Source: Microbacteriaceae bacterium VKM Ac-2854 | GTDB taxonomy: Bacteria; Actinomycetota; Actinomycetes; Actinomycetales; Microbacteriaceae | NCBI GenBank assembly: GCA_013205085.1 | Contig: JABMLH010000002.1 | Span: 375,425-439,424 of the forward strand | Direction: 5' to 3' | Length of the DNA stretch: 64,000 nucleotides | Shown here: piece after piece, positions 50,276 to 58,589 of the stretch | Layout: each line of letters begins with the position of its first letter | Position numbering within the stretch: position 1 is the first letter of the stretch | Position numbers and translations under genes: made by a program | Notes under the pieces: model-generated | Told to the model about the DNA's origin: nothing | The model's database searches: none | The model's input: only the letters and a program-made list of their open reading frames with translations

Positions 50276-51742
50276 GTGACGAACCCGAACCTTCCCGAAT
50301 CCGAGAACGCCGACGAACGGGCCGGCACCTCCCGCCGCCTCCTCGTCGGCACCGCCGGCCTGGTCGCGGCCGCGGGCCTGACCGCGACCGTCGCCTCGCC
50401 GGCCGGCGCGTGGGCGGCGCCCGCCGTCAAGCAGATCCTCGGGCTGCCCCGATCGTCTGCGTCGGGCACCGTCAGCGCCCGGGTCCGTTTCGACGGCACC
50501 CAGACGGTGTCGAACGCCAGCGGCACCTCCGTCACCCTGCCGTCGTCGATCGTCTTCACGAACACGTCGCCGAGCAGCACCATCCCGGCCGGCGCGGCGA
50601 TCGCCCTCATCGTGGGCTACGAGGGCCGGGCACTGATCCTCGATCGGGAGGCCTCCGCCACCGCCGCGCAGGTCAACGGCGTCGTTGATGCCGGCCAGGT
50701 GATCGTGGCCGGCAGCCGATTCGTGGTGCAGCTCGCCCTCGAACCCGGCGCCACCGTGGTCGTTCCGATCCTTGCGACGGCGATGCCGATGATCCCGGCG
50801 CTCGGCGACTCGACGGCCCAGACCGCGTACGAGATCAGCGGGGCGGACGAGTCGCCGGTCCAGGATCGAACGGACGAGGCCGTCACGACCATCAGCGATC
50901 CCGCGGGCGACCCCGTGTACTACGACATCTCGTTCCGCGGTACGCGCCGCACGGCCCCCAGCGCGTCCGGCGCGAGCTGGGACTATCCGGCCTTCCTCAC
51001 GATCACGCGCGGACCGCAGCCGCACCCGAACGACATCGACGGATCGTTCACCCTCAGCGTCTCGACGGCGGTCCCGTTCCAGATCGGCGGCGCCACGCCG
51101 ACCCTGAACGGAGTCGAGGACGCCGGTGCCGGCGTCTGGGCGGGCGATCCGCGCAACGACACGCCGCGATCCTTCACCGTCCAGCTTCCCCTGGCCGAGG
51201 GCGATGTCGTCGAATTCCCCCTCTACGCCGTGGACGCGAAGGACGCGACGGGGAACTGGTCGGGGGCGTACACCGTGACCCTCGAGAACTGGAGCGTCAG
51301 CGACGGCCCGGCGCCGACCGCGACCACCACGATCACCCCCGCAGGCTCGACCGCCGAGTTCTTCGACGCCGCCCTGACCTTCACCGGCACCGGCTCGGGA
51401 ACCCGCTCGCTCCCGGCGACGCTCGAGATCGCCGCGACGAACGCCGAGCCGGTGCCCGTCGGCACGGTCGTGCGGATGCCGATCGACTATCGTGCGCCGC
51501 TGCTGACGAGCGTCGGACCGGCGACCATCAACGGCAGCACCACCCCCGACGCCGTCGCCGTTGTGCTCGACGCCGCGTACGAACTCAACGTCTGGAACAT
51601 CGTCACCCGAGCCGAAGTCCCGGCGGGGGCCGCGATGTCGATCCCGTTGAGCTGGCGGGGCACGAGTTCGTCGAAGGTCACCGCGACCCTCGTCACGACT
51701 GGTCGCGACGCGGACCTGCGCAACAACAGCGCTACGAACTGA
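50276..51742 (+). CDS. Exported RR-signal protein, array member 3
   Basis: 488 aa, GTG start after GGGGGC. It has TSRRLLVGTAGLVAAAGL, AWAAPAVKQILGLPRSS, module 1 ARVRFDGTQTVSNASGTS to DESPVQDRTD, module 2 YYDISFRGTRRTAPSASGASWDYPA, and module 3 FFDAALTFTGTGSG to VTTGRDADLRNNSATN. It is close to members 2, 4 and 5 in layout, with many substitutions in the loops. No cysteines stand out and no enzyme motif is visible. Confidence 0.7.
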   Translation: MTNPNLPESENADERAGTSRRLLVGTAGLVAAAGLTATVASPAGAWAAPAVKQILGLPRSSASGTVSARVRFDGTQTVSNASGTSVTLPSSIVFTNTSPSSTIPAGAAIALIVGYEGRALILDREASATAAQVNGVVDAGQVIVAGSRFVVQLALEPGATVVVPILATAMPMIPALGDSTAQTAYEISGADESPVQDRTDEAVTTISDPAGDPVYYDISFRGTRRTAPSASGASWDYPAFLTITRGPQPHPNDIDGSFTLSVSTAVPFQIGGATPTLNGVEDAGAGVWAGDPRNDTPRSFTVQLPLAEGDVVEFPLYAVDAKDATGNWSGAYTVTLENWSVSDGPAPTATTTITPAGSTAEFFDAALTFTGTGSGTRSLPATLEIAATNAEPVPVGTVVRMPIDYRAPLLTSVGPATINGSTTPDAVAVVLDAAYELNVWNIVTRAEVPAGAAMSIPLSWRGTSSSKVTATLVTTGRDADLRNNSATN

Positions 51743-51944
51743 GCGATCCGTCCGACCGCGCGCAGCGTGGAACCGACAGCGGTCGAGTCGCCGTTCCGGA
51801 TGCCGTCGAGGCCACGGGCGACAGCCCCTCCTGACGCGCACCGCACTCCGGGCCGGACGAGATGGAGTGTCTCACTCCCCCTCTGGGGCCGCGCGTTCTC
51901 CACTAAAGTCGGCAGCACCCTTCCCGCCGCGTCCGAGGAGAACC

Positions 51945-53483
51945 ATGCCCGAGCTGCCCGAGCACGATTCCCGATCCACCTCGCCGGTCGAATCCCGGGA
52001 CACCGCGCAGGGTCCGCCGCGGCGACTGCTCGTCGGCGCAACGGCCGCCGTCGGTGCGGCCGGAGCGATCACGGCGATCGGCGGCCCGGCTGAAGCGTGG
52101 GCGGCACCGGCGGTTCGACAGATCCTCGGCGTGCCGGGCGCCGCAGCATCGACTACCGCGGTCACCGCCCGGATCCGGTTCGAGGGCGAGCAGACGGTGT
52201 CGAACGCGGCGGGGACCCTGGTCACGCTGCCGGCGTCGATCGTGCTGCTGAACACCAGCACCGACGTCACCTTCGCCAGCGGAGCGTTGATCTTCCTGGA
52301 GCTCACGTACGCGAGGAACGTGCTGACGCTCGATCGTGAAGCGTCGGCATCGGCCGCGACGATCGACGGCGCCGCCGCACCGGGCGCGATCGCCGCCGAC
52401 GGGGAGCTCTTCGTCCTTCTCGTGCCGCTGCAGCCGGGGTCGTCCATCGTCATCCCGATCGTCGCCTCCGTTCGCGAACGCGTGACGTCCTCCGTGAACG
52501 GCGTGGCGAATATCACGTACACGCACGACGTCCCGATCGATGCACCGGTCGAGGACCGCAGCGACACCGCAGTCACGACGATTGCGAATCCGAGTCCCGA
52601 CCTCGCGCACTTCGAGTTGGGTTTTCGCGGAACGCGCAGCACCGCGCCCGATTCCCAGGGTCGGACCTACGATTTCCCCGAGTTCTTCACCGTGACGCGA
52701 ACCGCGGCGGGAATCGAACAGGGTGTGACGAGCCTGTACGTGGCGGTTACATCAGCGGACTTCCCGTTCGCGATCGGCGCGACCGATCCGCTGCTGGACG
52801 GCGTCGCCGCCGACGTCGGAAGCTGGTACGCGGGAGGTCAGCGCTGGGCCGAAGAGCCCTACTTCGCAGCCACGTTCCCACAGGATTCCGAGGGGGTCAT
52901 CGAGTTCCCGCTCTACGCCCTCGACGTGCAGGACGACCCGTGGCCCGGGTGGACCGGCGAGTTCACCCTCACGGCGACGTCGAGCACGGCGACCACGAGC
53001 GCAACGACGACGGTGACGATCGGCACCCCGAGGACGACCCCCTTCGATGCGGGGGTCGCGTTGAGCGGCTCTCTCGATTACGCCGGTGTGGGCGGACTGC
53101 CGACGCAGCTGCACCTCACTGCGGTCGGCACCGCGAGCGTTCCGAGCGGGACCGTGCTCATCATGCGACGCAGCTGGGCGACCTACTCGAGACTGACCGG
53201 TATCGGTACCGTGACCGTGGACGGTGCGCCCGCGCCCGAAGCGCTGGTCTTCATCGATGCGCCCGGCGCCTACGAGTCGTACATCCATCGCTTCGTGCTG
53301 CGCAACGATGTGCCGGCGGGCCGGCAGCTCACCATCCCCCTGCAGTGGATCGAGCAGCAAGCCGCGCCGGGCAACTCGGAGGAGGCGACGATCGTGTCGC
53401 TGGTGACCGCCGGTCGCGACAGCGACTCGACCAACAACACGGCGTCGCAGCCGTTCAGCTACGTCGGACCGCCCATCGGCTGA
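51945..53483 (+). CDS. Exported RR-signal protein, array member 4
   Basis: 512 aa from ATG 51945, preceded by GAGGAG. It has PPRRLLVGATAAVGAAGA, AWAAPAVRQILGVPGAAAS, ARIRFEGEQTVSNAAGT, FELGFRGTRSTAPDSQGRTYDFPE, and the end SLVTAGRDSDSTNNTASQ. A -10-like TAAAGT at 51904-51909 suggests separate transcription. It is followed by a fragment of the PTS IIB gene at 53507-53661, which marks a duplication event. Confidence 0.7.
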   Translation: MPELPEHDSRSTSPVESRDTAQGPPRRLLVGATAAVGAAGAITAIGGPAEAWAAPAVRQILGVPGAAASTTAVTARIRFEGEQTVSNAAGTLVTLPASIVLLNTSTDVTFASGALIFLELTYARNVLTLDREASASAATIDGAAAPGAIAADGELFVLLVPLQPGSSIVIPIVASVRERVTSSVNGVANITYTHDVPIDAPVEDRSDTAVTTIANPSPDLAHFELGFRGTRSTAPDSQGRTYDFPEFFTVTRTAAGIEQGVTSLYVAVTSADFPFAIGATDPLLDGVAADVGSWYAGGQRWAEEPYFAATFPQDSEGVIEFPLYALDVQDDPWPGWTGEFTLTATSSTATTSATTTVTIGTPRTTPFDAGVALSGSLDYAGVGGLPTQLHLTAVGTASVPSGTVLIMRRSWATYSRLTGIGTVTVDGAPAPEALVFIDAPGAYESYIHRFVLRNDVPAGRQLTIPLQWIEQQAAPGNSEEATIVSLVTAGRDSDSTNNTASQPFSYVGPPIG

Positions 53484-53506
53484 GTCGTCGGCGAGCCGGG
53501 CGGCGA

Positions 53507-53661
53507 TCAGCCGATCGCGGCCTCGATCTCCGCGGTGATCTCGGTCTGGTCGAGGGAGTTGTCGATCACAACGATCGACGCGTCGGTCTTACCGATCGTG
53601 TCGACGAGCTCGGACGAGGTCAGGATCACCTGCGCGTCGGCGGCCACGGCGTCGACCGAGT
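53507..53661 (-). pseudogene. Truncated copy of the PTS IIB gene (C-terminal part)
   Basis: The segment 53501-53661 matches 55318-55478, the 3' part of the intact IIB gene, with about six substitutions in 161 bp and no indel. It still reads the last ~50 codons in frame, including AADAQVILTSSELVD and the stop, but has no start or Cys active site. Homology stops abruptly at 53661. It is a remnant left by duplication of an exported-protein gene plus its neighbour. Confidence 0.88.
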
Positions 53662-53710
53662 GAGCGGTCCGGCTGACCGCGTCGCATCAGGCAACGCAAC
53701 GATCGCCGCT

Positions 53711-53740
53711 TTGACGGGGCCAGGTCCCGCGCGATACGGT
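53711..53740 (+). promoter_or_regulatory. Promoter of array member 5
   Basis: TTGACG (53711-53716), 18-nt spacer and TACGGT (53735-53740) lie 34 nt before ATG 53775. Confidence 0.6.
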
Positions 53741-53774
53741 GCACCCGAGCCACTGTCATCTTCTGGGGGAAACC

Positions 53775-55274
53775 ATGACCGCGTCGGAGCACACTCGTCC
53801 CGAACCCGACGAGCGGATCACGCCGTCGGATCCGTCGCGCCGCCTCCTGGTCGGGGCAGCGGCTGCCGTCGGAGCGGCCGGCGCCGTCGCGCTCGTCGGC
53901 ACTCCGGCCGGCGCTTGGGCCGCCCCTGCCGTCACGCAGATCTTCGGGCTGCCAGGAGCCGCTGCGTCCGGAGCGTCGGGGCTTCTCGCCCGCGTCCGCT
54001 TCGACGGCAGCCAGACCGTGACGAACGGCGCCGGAGCCGCGGTGACACTCCCCGCTCGGATCGTGTTCGCGAATGTCGGCACCGAAGTCGCCATCCCGGC
54101 CGGCGCTACGATCGGCCTCTCGCTCAGCTACGAGGGCACGGCGCTCACGGTCGATCGGAGCGCGTCCGCCGCTGCGGCCTCGATCAACGGAGTGGTGTCC
54201 GCCGGGGCCGTGATCGTCGCCGGTTCGAACTTCATCGTTCAGCTCGGACTCGATGCCGGTGCGGTCGTGACGATCCCGATCGTCGCGACGGCGACGGATC
54301 GAGTCCCCGCACTCGCCGAGGGCACGGCCCGCACGAGCTATGCCGTCTCCGCCTCCGATTCCTCGCCCGCAGCGGATCGCAGCGACAGCGTCTCGACCTC
54401 GATCACGGGCGGCAGCACCGCGCCGGCGTACGAGGCCACGTTCCACGGCTCGCGCCGCACCGCGCCCGGCGCGTCGGGAGCGACGTGGGACTATCCGGAG
54501 TTCCTCTCGGTGAAGCGTCTCGTCGACGACTCGGTCGACGATGGTGCGACGGAGCTTCAGCTGCATGTCGTCCGGGATCGATTCCCGTTCGGCCTCAGCG
54601 CCATCGAGGCCACCCTCGACGGCGTGCCGACGACCCGATCGAGGTCCGTTCCAGGGGGTCGGGATTCGGACCCGTACTACAGCGTCGGGCTACCGCTGGC
54701 GAAAGGCTCAGTCGTCGAGTTCCGCCTCGCGGCGCTTTCCGGGCCCGGCGACGACCCGACGGCGAACGGGGAGTACCGGCTGATCGAGTCGTACGATCCG
54801 GATAACCCCGGTGTGACCGCCACCACGACCGTAACGCGGGGCCCGCAGTACACCGAGCTGTTCGATGCGGCCATCGCGCTGACGGGCAGCATGCCGTACA
54901 CGGTTCCGTTCTACGGAATCGAGTGGGTGCCCACCGCACTGACCCTCACGGCCACGACTGGCGTCGCGATTCCGGCCGGCTCGGTGATCACGACGCACTC
55001 CTTCTACAATGCAAGTTATGGGGCGGCCAGCATCGGCGGCGTCGCCGTGCCGGACGCCTTCGACGTCACGGACGTCAACGACTACCGGTACGACTTGTCC
55101 GAGGCAATCATCCTCCGCGTCGAGGTACCAGCGAACTCCAGTCTCACCATTCCACTCGAGTGGGCGGAGTACGAGGGTGGACCGATGTACGACCTCACCG
55201 TCGAGCTGAAGACCGACGGTCGCGACTCGGATCGGCGCAACAATACGGCGGTCGCGAAGATCAGCACGTTCTGA
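53775..55274 (+). CDS. Exported RR-signal protein, array member 5
   Basis: 499 aa from ATG 53775 after GGGGGAAA. It has PSRRLLVGAAAAVGAAGAVA, AWAAPAVTQIFGLPGAAASG, ARVRFDGSQTVTNGAG, YEATFHGSRRTAPGASGATWDYPE and the end LKTDGRDSDRRNNTAVAK. Its position between a IIB fragment and the intact IIB gene indicates that it arose as a tandem copy. Same three-module layout as members 2-4; function unknown. Confidence 0.7.
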   Translation: MTASEHTRPEPDERITPSDPSRRLLVGAAAAVGAAGAVALVGTPAGAWAAPAVTQIFGLPGAAASGASGLLARVRFDGSQTVTNGAGAAVTLPARIVFANVGTEVAIPAGATIGLSLSYEGTALTVDRSASAAAASINGVVSAGAVIVAGSNFIVQLGLDAGAVVTIPIVATATDRVPALAEGTARTSYAVSASDSSPAADRSDSVSTSITGGSTAPAYEATFHGSRRTAPGASGATWDYPEFLSVKRLVDDSVDDGATELQLHVVRDRFPFGLSAIEATLDGVPTTRSRSVPGGRDSDPYYSVGLPLAKGSVVEFRLAALSGPGDDPTANGEYRLIESYDPDNPGVTATTTVTRGPQYTELFDAAIALTGSMPYTVPFYGIEWVPTALTLTATTGVAIPAGSVITTHSFYNASYGAASIGGVAVPDAFDVTDVNDYRYDLSEAIILRVEVPANSSLTIPLEWAEYEGGPMYDLTVELKTDGRDSDRRNNTAVAKISTF

Positions 55275-55323
55275 TCACGCTCGACCCGGGATCGGGCACC
55301 GGAGAAGCCGACTCGTTCGGCGA

Positions 55324-55596
55324 TCAGCCGATCGCGGCCTCGATCTTCGCGGTGATCTCGGTCTGGTCGAGGTAGTTGTCGATCACAACGATCGACGCGT
55401 TGGTCTTACCGATCTTGTCGACGAGCTCGGATGAGGTCAGGATCACCTGCGCATCGGCGGCCACGGCGTCGACCGAGTCGAGGTCGGAGGCGATCACGTC
55501 GGCCTCGAGGTCGAGCGCGTCGAGCGCGCGTTCGGCCCCGAGCTTCAGGATCGCGGAGGTGCCGATGCCGGCTCCGCAGATGGCGACGATCTTCAT
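55324..55596 (-). CDS. PTS sugar transporter subunit IIB
   Basis: 90 aa. It begins MKIVAICGAGIGTSAILK, the P-loop of the lactose/ascorbate-type IIB fold with phospho-Cys7, and ends YLDQTEITAKIEAAIG. It would accept phosphate from IIA and pass it to a sugar in the IIC channel. It follows the IIA gene by 143 bp. No IIC gene occurs in the window. A truncated copy lies at 53507-53661. Confidence 0.87.
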   Translation of the reverse strand: MKIVAICGAGIGTSAILKLGAERALDALDLEADVIASDLDSVDAVAADAQVILTSSELVDKIGKTNASIVVIDNYLDQTEITAKIEAAIG

Positions 55597-55739
55597 GGTG
55601 GTACTCCCTGCATCCGCGGGACCCGGCACGTCCCGTCCGTCAACGGTAGCGCGCGCGGGGCGCCGAGCGCCTGGCGACGGGGACTTCTGCACCGATGTGC
55701 GCAGAAGAGTTGTCGTTTCGACCACGACGACCGCCGGGA

Positions 55740-56222
55740 TCAGCGCCGGCGGTCGTCGATCTTGCGCGGCGTCGGCTCGGCACCGAGACTCAACACCGCG
55801 TTCACGGACCCGAGCGTGCGCGCCTCCTTCAGCGCGCCCACCGCATCCGGATGCGTGAGCACGTCGGCCAGCCCGGCGATGAAGCCGACGTGGCCGTTCT
55901 GCTTCGTGGCCGCGATGCCGATGACCACGGAGACCGGGTCGTTGGTCTTGTGTCCGAACGGGACCGGCTCGGCGAGGGTGACGACCGACATCCCGTCCGC
56001 GAAGACGTCGTTGCCGGGGCGTGCGTGCGCGAGCGCGAGCCCTGGGGCGATCACGATGTACGGGCCGAGCAGATCGATCTGGTCGATCATCCGTCGTGTG
56101 TAGGCGGGATCGACGGCGCCGATCCGCTCGAGCCCGCGGCCGGCGGCGAGCACGGCCTCGCGCCAGCTCGCCACGGTGATCCGCAGCGTGACCGCTTCCT
56201 CCGGCAGAGCATCCAGGGCCAT
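55740..56222 (-). CDS. PTS sugar transporter subunit IIA (fructose/mannitol type)
   Basis: 160 aa. Phospho-His66 lies in IVIAPGLALAHARPG, followed by VVTLAEPVPFGHKTNDPVSVVIGIAA, the PTS EIIA-2 pattern found in ascorbate-type UlaC. It starts 2 bp after the adenosine deaminase gene, so the transport proteins and the deaminase are co-transcribed. The expected IIC permease is missing here, leaving substrate open; a regulatory phosphorelay is an alternative. Confidence 0.88.
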   Translation of the reverse strand: MALDALPEEAVTLRITVASWREAVLAAGRGLERIGAVDPAYTRRMIDQIDLLGPYIVIAPGLALAHARPGNDVFADGMSVVTLAEPVPFGHKTNDPVSVVIGIAATKQNGHVGFIAGLADVLTHPDAVGALKEARTLGSVNAVLSLGAEPTPRKIDDRRR

Positions 56223-56224
56223 CG

Positions 56225-57343
56225 TCAGGCCTCGTCGAATCCGGCGGCGATCGTTGCCAGCAGCTCATCGCGCTCATCCAGGGGCAGGAAGGAGGCCTCG
56301 GCCGCGTTCAACTGGAACTGCTCCAGGTCGTCGAGGTCGTAGCCGAACGTGTCGGAGAGCAACGCGAGTTCGCGGGTGACACTGGTGTTGCTCATCAGCC
56401 GGTTGTCGGTATTCACCGTGACCCGGAAGCCGAGCTGGTAGAAGAGGTCGAACGGATGGTCGACGAGCTCGGTGCCCCACTGGGCGAAGGCTCCCGTCTG
56501 CAGGTTCGACGAGGGGCTGCACTCCAACGCGATCTGGCGGTCCTTGACCCACTGCGCGAGTTCGCCGAGGGCGACGTAGGTGTTCTCATCGTCCTGGCGC
56601 TCCACGGTGATGTCCTCCGCGATCCGAACGCCGTGGCCGAGCCGCAGCGCGCGAGCGTCGAAGAGCGCCGAACGGATGCTGGCCAGGCCGTCGGCCTCGC
56701 CCGCGTGCACGGTCGTCGGGAAGTACTGCTGGGCGAGGTAATCGAACGCCGCCTGGTGTCGCGACGGCAGGAAGCCCGCCTCAGCGCCGGCGATGTCGAA
56801 TCCGACCACGCCGTCGTAGCGGTGCCGGACGGCGAGTCGGGCGATCTCGAGGGAACGGTCGGCGTGCCGCATCGCCGTGATCAGCTGGCCGACCTTGAGC
56901 GCATGCCCGGTGGCCGCAGCCTGTTCGATCCCGGCATCGATGCCGCGCTGCACCGCCTCGACCGTCTGCTCCAGGTTCAGGCCGCGGGTGAGATGCTGCT
57001 CGGGCGCCCAGCGGATCTCGCCGTAGATGACGCCGTCGGCGGCGAGGTCGAGTACGAACTCGCGCGCGACGCGCTCCAGGCCCTCGGCGGTCTGCATCAC
57101 GGCGATGGTCAGGTCGAAGGTCTTCAGGTACTCCACCAAGGAGCCCGAGTCGGACTGGGCGGAGAACCACTCCTGCAACGCGCCGGGCTCCGTGCTCGGC
57201 AGCTCGAGGCCGAGGTCGTCGGACAGCTCGATGATCGTCTGCGGGCGCAGACCGCCGTCCAGGTGGTCGTGCAGCGACACTTTGGGGAGTTCGTCGATCA
57301 CAACGCCGCCGGGCAGCAGAAAGCTCTCGGAAGTGGGATTCAT
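56225..57343 (-). CDS. add: Adenosine deaminase
   Basis: 372 aa from ATG 57343, preceded by AAGGA. Metal-binding SLHDHLDGGLRP, GEIRWAPEQH, DIAGAEAGF, TVHAGEADG (catalytic His and Glu region), LGHGVRI, ECSPSSN and VTVNTDNRLMSN complete the adenosine/AMP deaminase set. It converts adenosine to inosine, which the phosphorylase or hydrolase in this window can split. First gene of the add-IIA-IIB unit. Confidence 0.93.
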   Translation of the reverse strand: MNPTSESFLLPGGVVIDELPKVSLHDHLDGGLRPQTIIELSDDLGLELPSTEPGALQEWFSAQSDSGSLVEYLKTFDLTIAVMQTAEGLERVAREFVLDLAADGVIYGEIRWAPEQHLTRGLNLEQTVEAVQRGIDAGIEQAAATGHALKVGQLITAMRHADRSLEIARLAVRHRYDGVVGFDIAGAEAGFLPSRHQAAFDYLAQQYFPTTVHAGEADGLASIRSALFDARALRLGHGVRIAEDITVERQDDENTYVALGELAQWVKDRQIALECSPSSNLQTGAFAQWGTELVDHPFDLFYQLGFRVTVNTDNRLMSNTSVTRELALLSDTFGYDLDDLEQFQLNAAEASFLPLDERDELLATIAAGFDEA

Positions 57344-57504
57344 GAGTTCCTTCACCGTTCGGGCCGCACCTGCCGCGGTCATCCGCGACCACCCTAGCGG
57401 CCCGCGGTCACCGGCGAACCGGAAGTGGAGGCGGAAGCGGAGGCGGAGGCGCGCGACGCCGTTCGCCGCGATGCCCGCCCGCGAACACCGCGCGCAGTCA
57501 CGGA

Positions 57505-57510
57505 TAGGGT
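57505..57510 (+). promoter_or_regulatory. -10-like box (TAGGGT), leaderless start
   Basis: TAGGGT ends 6 nt before ATG 57517 of the nucleoside hydrolase gene; there is no room for a ribosome site. Confidence 0.5.
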
Positions 57511-57516
57511 GACCGG

Positions 57517-58452
57517 ATGACGCGCACCATCATCCTCGACTGCGATCCCGGGCACGACGACGCCCTCGCCATCCTGCTCGCTCACGGGAGTCCGGAGATC
57601 GAGATCGCCGCGATCACCACGGTCTCCGGCAATCAGGAGATCAGCAAGGTCACGCGGAATGCGCTCGCCGTGATGGCCGTCGCCGGCATCACCGGGGTTC
57701 CGATCGCTTCGGGGATGCACCGCCCGCTGGTTCGCAGCGTCGAGGTGGCGCCCACGATCCACGGTGAGAGCGGCATGGACGGCCCGGAGTTGCCGGCAGT
57801 GACCACCGAGCTCGACCCGCGGCACGCGATCGACCTGATCATCGACACGGTGATGGCCGCCGAGCCCGGCACGATCACGCTGGTACCGACCGGCCCGCTG
57901 ACCAACATCGCGATGGCCGCCCGCAAGGAGCCGCGGATCATCGAGCGGGTGCGGGAGGTGGTGCTGATGGGCGGCGCGCTCGGCGGCGGCAACTGGTCGG
58001 CGGCGGCCGAGTTCAACATCCTGGTCGACCCGGAGGCGGCGCACATCGTCTTCGATGCGGGCTGGGAGGTGGTGATGGTGGGCTTGGACGTCACGCATCA
58101 GGCGCTCGCGACACCGGAGGTCTCCGCCGCCTTCGCCGCGATCGACTCCCCCGTCTCGACGTTCGTGCTCGAACTGCTCGACTTCTTCGGCCGCAGCTAC
58201 CGTGACGCGCAGGGCTTCGAGCATCCGCCCGTTCACGATCCGGTCGCGGTCGCGTACGTGATCGATCCGAGCATCCTGACCACGGCCCGCGTCCCGCTCG
58301 GCGTGGAGTTGAGCGGAACGCTGACGCTGGGCATGACGGTCGCCGACTTCCGCTCGCCGGCGCCCGAGGGCTGCCGCACCTCCGTCGCCACCGGCATCGA
58401 CGCCGAACGCTTCTGGGCGCTGGTCGTCGACGCGGTGCGCCGCCTCGGCTAG
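57517..58452 (+). CDS. Inosine/uridine-preferring nucleoside hydrolase
   Basis: 311 aa. It begins TRTIILDCDPGHDDALAILLA, the Ca-binding DxDxxxDD motif, with TTVSGNQEISKVTRNAL, VPTGPLTNIAMAARKEP, VVLMGGALGGGNWSAAAEFNILVDPEAA and HDPVAVAYVIDP. It splits nucleosides to base and ribose. Base preference is not set by these motifs. It is divergent from add and convergent with deoA, within a nucleoside-use cluster. Confidence 0.94.
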   Translation: MTRTIILDCDPGHDDALAILLAHGSPEIEIAAITTVSGNQEISKVTRNALAVMAVAGITGVPIASGMHRPLVRSVEVAPTIHGESGMDGPELPAVTTELDPRHAIDLIIDTVMAAEPGTITLVPTGPLTNIAMAARKEPRIIERVREVVLMGGALGGGNWSAAAEFNILVDPEAAHIVFDAGWEVVMVGLDVTHQALATPEVSAAFAAIDSPVSTFVLELLDFFGRSYRDAQGFEHPPVHDPVAVAYVIDPSILTTARVPLGVELSGTLTLGMTVADFRSPAPEGCRTSVATGIDAERFWALVVDAVRRLG

Positions 58453-58487
58453 GTCGGCCGACGGCGGCGCCGTCGAGATCGCCTGCT

Positions 58488-58527
58488 ACGGACGAGGTGC
58501 TCCGCCGCGGCGGGGCACCTCGTCCGT
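58488..58527. terminator. Bidirectional terminator hairpin
   Basis: A 19-bp stem (58488-58506 with 58509-58527) has one G-T wobble and almost no loop. It lies between the convergent nucleoside hydrolase and deoA genes. Confidence 0.75.
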
Positions 58528-58535
58528 GCCCCGAA

Positions 58536-58557
58536 ATCTCGCGAAATTTCGCGAGAT
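58536..58557. repeat. Perfect 22-bp palindrome, copy 2
   Basis: Identical over all 22 bp to 37409-37430 (half-site ATCTCGCGAAA). It lies between a terminator and the end of deoA, so it is not an obvious promoter operator here. Confidence 0.6.
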
Positions 58558-58589
58558 CTCCGGAGGGCGAGGAGGCGGGGGCGGGGCGG

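Noticed and set aside
51855-51890. Short GGAGTG/CACTCC hairpin before array member 4
   Set aside because: Six-bp arms with a 3-nt loop are expected by chance in DNA of this GC content, and no partner site was found.
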